Assembly: GCA_013399855.1 (NCBI GenBank)
Contig: VXAY01004948.1
Span: 273,143-337,142, forward strand
DNA: 64,000 nt
Source: Oxyruncus cristatus
Lineage: Eukaryota; Chordata; Aves; Passeriformes; Cotingidae
Reading direction: 5' to 3'
This document shows, piece after piece, positions 58,589-64,000 of this stretch. The notes beneath the pieces were generated by a model. The model was given only the letters and a program-made list of their open reading frames with translations, did not search any database and was not told the origin of the DNA. The translations under genes and the position numbers were made by a program. The stretch's first letter is position 1. Each line of letters begins with the position of its first letter.

Positions 58589-61500
58589 CTGTAAATATAA
58601 GAGAATAATTAATCAAATCCTTCAAGAAAATAATCTGAATGAAGATTAGGTTAAATCAGCAGTTCCTAATATCTTTAATCTCAATTTCTTCTTAGGTGGT
58701 CTCTTCTGTTTTTGCAGAATTTACTCTTTCATTAAGGGAAGGGATGAGGGGTTTCCAATCCTTAAAAACCATGAAAATATTCTTTGCAATGTGAAAACTA
58801 AGCTGTTGTAACCCTGAAGACAAACACATTTCAGTGTTCCAGCACACCTGTGCATGTTATGTTTCTGACAGAAGTAATGTATGTAATTCTCTTACATGAA
58901 GTCTTGTTTTCAGAGGATGTTCATATGCCTTTTTCAAAGGGTGCTTACAGACTTTTGCTGAAGAATTACTAATCTCTTCAGGAGAAACATTTATTTGTAT
59001 TTTTAGTTATAATGACAAAAAAAAGATGACCTGAAGAGATGCAGTAATGGTGGAAACCAGAGCAATCTATCTTTATTGGCTTGATTTGGCAATGACAAGG
59101 AGTCAAACAGTTGCTGTTGACAATAGCAAAGAATGACTGCAAGTTTTTGATTCATGATGTTACATTTTGTCACAAGATTGTGATACGCCCTTGATGCAAG
59201 ATTAGAAAGGTGTGATGGGTTTTGTTTTGAATGAAGAAAGTCAAACAGTAAGAGGTGACAAAGAGACAGTGAAAAATAAATACAAAAGAATCTTATTTGA
59301 ATTAATTCTCCCTGAGTGCAAAATTTTAACTATTGAGTTTAATGAAAAGTCAATTGGTCAACTCTCAATTGTAGTGGAATGGCTTGCTATGGTGTGGGTT
59401 AACCATGTCATGGATGCAGACACGAGATAACTCACTTTCTTTGCTGCATGTTTGCAGGTACAACTTGGCCCCACAAACACCACTGCTTTGTTCACATGGC
59501 ACTGAACCTATGCTAGTAAATCCTGCTAGGTCCAACTTGACTTTTCATGAACCAAACACCAAGATTTGTATTTGCCTGGCTTAAGCGACTAGCATCCCAT
59601 ACTCTGCGAAGCTGGAATCCAGCATATGTTAACTACAGAGAATATTGTAATGTCATGAGACATTTTATCCAACTATCCCAGCTTTTTACAGTGACAGCAA
59701 AGCATTGCCATCTTGATCATTAATTGCCAAACTGAAAACCAGGGAAGCAATTACCAAATTAAGGATGAAATAGAGATCAAGACACACGCAGTATACTTCA
59801 TGTTCCTTTTTCCAACTATAGTGTAATCTCTTTATTAATAAGACCTCATATAAGCAAAATTAAAATCCACTTATAAAGTTTTCAAGGTTGGTCTGTTACA
59901 ATAAAAAAGCCTTCAAATTTTGTCTCACAGCTGATAAAAAGCAGAGCATGTAAGAAAAGCAATAAAAATTTTAATTTCACTTAAAAAAGGCCAACAGAAA
60001 CAGAATTGTGTACCACAGGTGCACAGCTACTCAATGCTTATGTCAAAATACAGCTGTGGTCTACATATACCAACAAAATAGACAGCCTGTACCAAATAAT
60101 ATGAACAAAACCTATATAAGGCAATATCAAACCTGTCAAATGTTCAAACAACTATTCTCCAAAAACACAGACACTGCAAACAACAGCTGTTTGAATTATG
60201 GTCAAATCTTCCCTTGTTTTTCCAGCAATTTGATTTGCCATCATATCAAATCCATTATATATATATCTCGTATTCTAGGCCATGATGTATCATCTTATCC
60301 TGCTTTATAATTTTATGCTTTTACAGGCCATAGAAGATATGTATACTATTGTTAGGATACATCATTTGGTAAGTTATAAAGAATGGGGGGATGAAAACTG
60401 AAACAAACAAAAAACTCCAAACAAAAAAATAGCATGGAAAAAAGTCACATTATTACTGTGAATTTAGGAAGGGGGGGAAGAGAGAGAAAAAAAAGTATGT
60501 AACAATTCTCTATTTACTTTCTTGAGATTATATCTTCTCTATATGGAGAAAAAAGAAAACAAACAAAAAACAACTCAAAAGCTTTTGCTGAAAGCACACA
60601 AAAGTCTATCATGTACCATTACTCTACATAAGTTTGTTAAAGAAAGTCTAATTCCAGATAAAATTCTTGTTAATGAAGTTGGTCAATATAACTCAAATAG
60701 GTAAGAAGAAAAATATCCAGTAAGAAAAAAATATATATGCTTTGATCTGTTAAAACCTCCAGTCTTTTCAACCAAGCATGCCACACTTCTGTTAAAACAC
60801 TTCAGACCACTAACAGAAGGGGCTTAGTCTTCACCATATATATCCTGTATATTCAGCAGAAACTAATGCCAACAAAGGAAATGTAACACTTCTGGATTTA
60901 GAATCACATACACATGCATGACATTCTTTTTCTTAACTCTTTACTGCTACACACTGTCTTAAGTGCAAATTTAGCTTCAGTGAAGTGTTTCACTTCAGCT
61001 TTTAGATCGTAAAAGGTTCGGTTATGGTAATCACTACAGCTTTCCCTTTTTCCCAGTTTTTCTATATTATAAAATGTTTAATGCTGCACCAACAGATTTC
61101 ATCCATTGTTGAACAGTTTTTCTGAACTATGGTCATGATAATAAGGTTGAGTATTCCTATGCAGTGTGGGTTTTAGGACTCCCTGTTAAAGAGGATTGGG
61201 GAGTATTTTTAGACCTAATCTAAGTCAGCTCTGCAAAAAGAGCCACCGCTCTGCTCTTTCTACTGAAAACAAAAGTTCTCAAGTTTTTTAGATTGAGCTC
61301 CTTCTCCTTTCTGTGACACTTTGGAGATCTCCTTGCTGTACCCCTCCCTCTAGACAAATAAATGCATGACCACACTTTTGCACACAGCACATCCCCACAG
61401 GAGTAAAAGATGATTTCACTTAAGCTCTGAAGAGGTCTGTAAAACAATCAGTTTTGAAATCCTTGTTATGAGATGGGGAGAATATGTTTATTGCTGAATG

Positions 61501-64000
61501 AAATGACAGCATGGGTGAGAAACATGACACTGTGACAAACCATTCAGTTTCGAAGCAAAACTGACCCAGAGCATTATTTTGCAGTCATATTCTTACATTT
61601 TCCTTCTGCCTCCACTTATCACCAACCCCCCTTCCCCAAAAACAATAGGAACAATAAGCTCTAGTAATTCATATCACTGACTATAATTTAATCTGAAATC
61701 AATGTACACTATGGTAAGATGGTTCAAGCATCCTTGAGAAATGCAAGTTTATAACAAACATTTCTAAGATAATGATGAGCGAATGGTACCTCTAGTGAAG
61801 TGGTGCAATTTTTGTATTTAGTGATATTTCAAAACTCACCTCATTAGAAACATTTTCATGACAGCAGCTTAATAATTCAGAGAAATTTTGGATAAATCAT
61901 AGCTGTTCTGCCTCACTAGGTGGAGAGCTACTATAATCAACTGAAACTAACTGTAAACATCCATAACAAAAACAAAACAAAAAACCTGCACCGGATAACA
62001 AATACAATTGTATTCCCTATTCATTTCTTCTCTGAGTTTACATTCTGGGGATAGCTGCTGTCTATTTGAGGTCTGCTCAAATAGTCACAAAATAGTCACA
62101 ACTGCATTCAGATAAAACTTACTTCAGATTTCTATTTTAAATAGTAGTAAAACAAACAGACAAAAATGTAACTAAAGCATTCAATTAGGTAAATATAAAT
62201 AAAACTGATACATTTGGAACAGAATACAGCCCAAAGCAGCAGACATTAGCAGGGGTTTATTTCATCTCAGTTCCCAGCTACATCATGTTACCTCTGCATC
62301 CTGAAAAATCAGCACATCAACAATAATTTTCATTCAATGCTGAAATTGCAATCTCTTTAAAAATTACAAAAAACATTAGGTGGGCACTGTGTTAAGAACG
62401 TTTTCATGCTATTAGCTATCTTTATAGCATAGCTGGTCTACTGCAGCACACTGTGTTGAAATCATTGTTCTCTTTTTTTTTAGTACAACAGGATTGTACT
62501 CAACTGTGCAGGCTTTCACAGTTTTGGTGTCTTTCCCCCTTCAATTCCCATATGCAGCAGTTCAAGGAAAAGCCAATAGGACATTCCCATAGTGTACAGG
62601 CACCTCAATAAACTCCTGACTGAAAAGTCTATTTGCTCTTCAGATCATCTTTTCTTAGGCACTTCCTTATTCCTCTTTCAGATACTGGTGCATATGCTCT
62701 AGATTTCATCCACAAAAAACCCTGTTGGCACATTTGTTCCCGATGAATACGTCTTGCCCTTTGAATGGTACTCCATGAAAAGTCAAGCAATAATTGAGAT
62801 CTCAGTCCTAGCCAGGTCAGGATTGCATCAAACAAGGGATAACACCCTGTCCATAAAGGCGTATTTGTACAGCACATTTATTGAGGTACAGTAATATCAG
62901 TGTTTATTAGTTTGTTGCTTGTTACCAAGACAGACTGTAAGCCTTGTATATAGGATCAAAAAGTAGATTACTTATTCCTATGGCTAATATTTCATACCAA
63001 CAGGCACCAGGTTTATCTGTAACCAGGCAATTCAACTACTCAATCCTACTACTACCCAAAAAAAGTGCAAGGTGCATATCTGAAGCTGAGTCACTTTCCT
63101 GAACTATTTCAACAGCATCCTGGAATTTGTTGATCATTAGTCATTTTTGTGATTTTAGAATGGAGCCGACAAGCAATCCACCAAAGGTTATTAATGTACA
63201 GTATAAGGAGGAAAAAAATACTTTACATACTAAGTCATCCAATTCAACAAACGTTGTAGAACTTCAATTTCCCCTAGATTTCAAATGAAGTCTTAATCAT
63301 TATTTTTAGTCTGGATTTACTAAGACGGCAGATTTAACTTCTGCAGTAATTTTTTTATGAGTACAATTATTTGGGAAATAATGAAAATAACTACATAAAT
63401 AATCAAAACCACCCAATAGCTATATTAGAAAAATAAATCTACGATCCTGCATTCCGAGTGCTTGAAAACATTGTGGATGTGTCTAGTTTCATTGTCAATC
63501 ATATTTTTTTGGTAGTTCGTTTCTCTCATATAAAAGATAAAAGCTGGAAGTATATGTCATAAGCAGTATAAGATGAAATCACAAAAATTGGTACTTAATA
63601 AATAATAAAAAATAGCTAAAATAATGTTGAATGAAAAATAAAACAACAAAACCCAAGCATGATTATTGAAAGGAAACCAGGAAGTGACAATAAATTTCCT
63701 CTAAAATGAACTTTGATCTCACTATCAACAGAACACCATAAATTTTTCTCTTTGCTTACTTTGTGAAAACACTCTTGCCTTCAAAAACTACATCAATCCA
63801 AAGCTCAAATGCCTTCAGTAATTAACTTTAGGTTACCTGATCTCCATCACTCATTTTTATAATCTCATTTTGAGATATACTATCTTTGATACTTAAGTAC
63901 AGAATTATTACCATAAAATCACACATCACCTTGAAAGATCTTTTCAAACCTGACATAATCTTATTTTATTTATAGTGCTTGAACAGAGAAACAAACACCA
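58589..64000 (-). other. FAT1: FAT1 intron 3 (partial)
   Basis: At least 5412 bases. I looked for exon 3 (expected to code for about 105 residues ending like HPKTG) and found neither a frame with cadherin motifs nor a fitting donor. The intron therefore extends past the window. AT-rich, with an ATATAT run near 60258 and no confident repeat family. Confidence 0.75.

Noticed and set aside
63820..63862. Possible donor (GTAACC) for FAT1 exon 3 on the minus strand
   Set aside because: The sequence before it translates without cadherin motifs and does not end like the expected HPKTG join to exon 4; the required split glycine phase is not met.

Overview
The window is vertebrate nuclear DNA, most likely from a bird. 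It is AT-rich, has long introns, and carries scattered CR1-type LINE fragments with the tail usual in avian genomes. Almost everything recognisable belongs to one gene on the minus strand: FAT1, a giant atypical cadherin. The identification rests on continuous similarity to the mammalian protein through the cadherin repeats, EGF and laminin G modules, transmembrane helix and cytoplasmic tail, ending in the PDZ ligand His-Thr-Glu-Val.

Layout, left to right (3' to 5' of the gene). 1-6650: downstream intergenic DNA with several CR1 pieces and one unidentified open stretch at 2-250. 6655-8125: last exon with the stop codon and 3' UTR. 8126-13892: a 5.8 kb intron holding two, possibly three, in-frame cassette exons. 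13893-19287: exons 26 to 19 (cytoplasmic tail, membrane helix, EGF and laminin G modules, last cadherin repeat). 23307-33310: exons 18 to 11. 33954-38021: the 4068-base exon 10, coding for about 13 cadherin repeats. 40101-40800: exons 9 and 8. 50329-58588: exons 7 to 4. 58589-64000: part of intron 3. Exon numbers assume the 27-exon mammalian gene. Exons 1-3, the start codon and the promoter lie beyond base 64000.

All 24 constitutive exons have AG/GT borders and matching phases, and they join into one frame of 3395 complete codons before TGA. Human FAT1 has 4588 residues, so roughly the last three quarters of the protein is here. Residue numbers below ('window residue') count from the first complete codon of exon 4. 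I saw no frameshift or internal stop.

The most interesting part is intron 26. It contains a 60-base and a 36-base cassette, each symmetrical and in frame. They would insert 20 and 12 residues into the cytoplasmic tail, alone or together as 32, which matches the +12 and +32 FAT1 tail isoforms I recall from mammals. A third, 21-base microexon candidate lies between them. The 36- and 21-base candidates each have a TGCATG (RBFOX-type) element within about 20 bases of their donors. I found no CRISPR, tRNA, rRNA or other RNA gene, and no second confidently coding gene.
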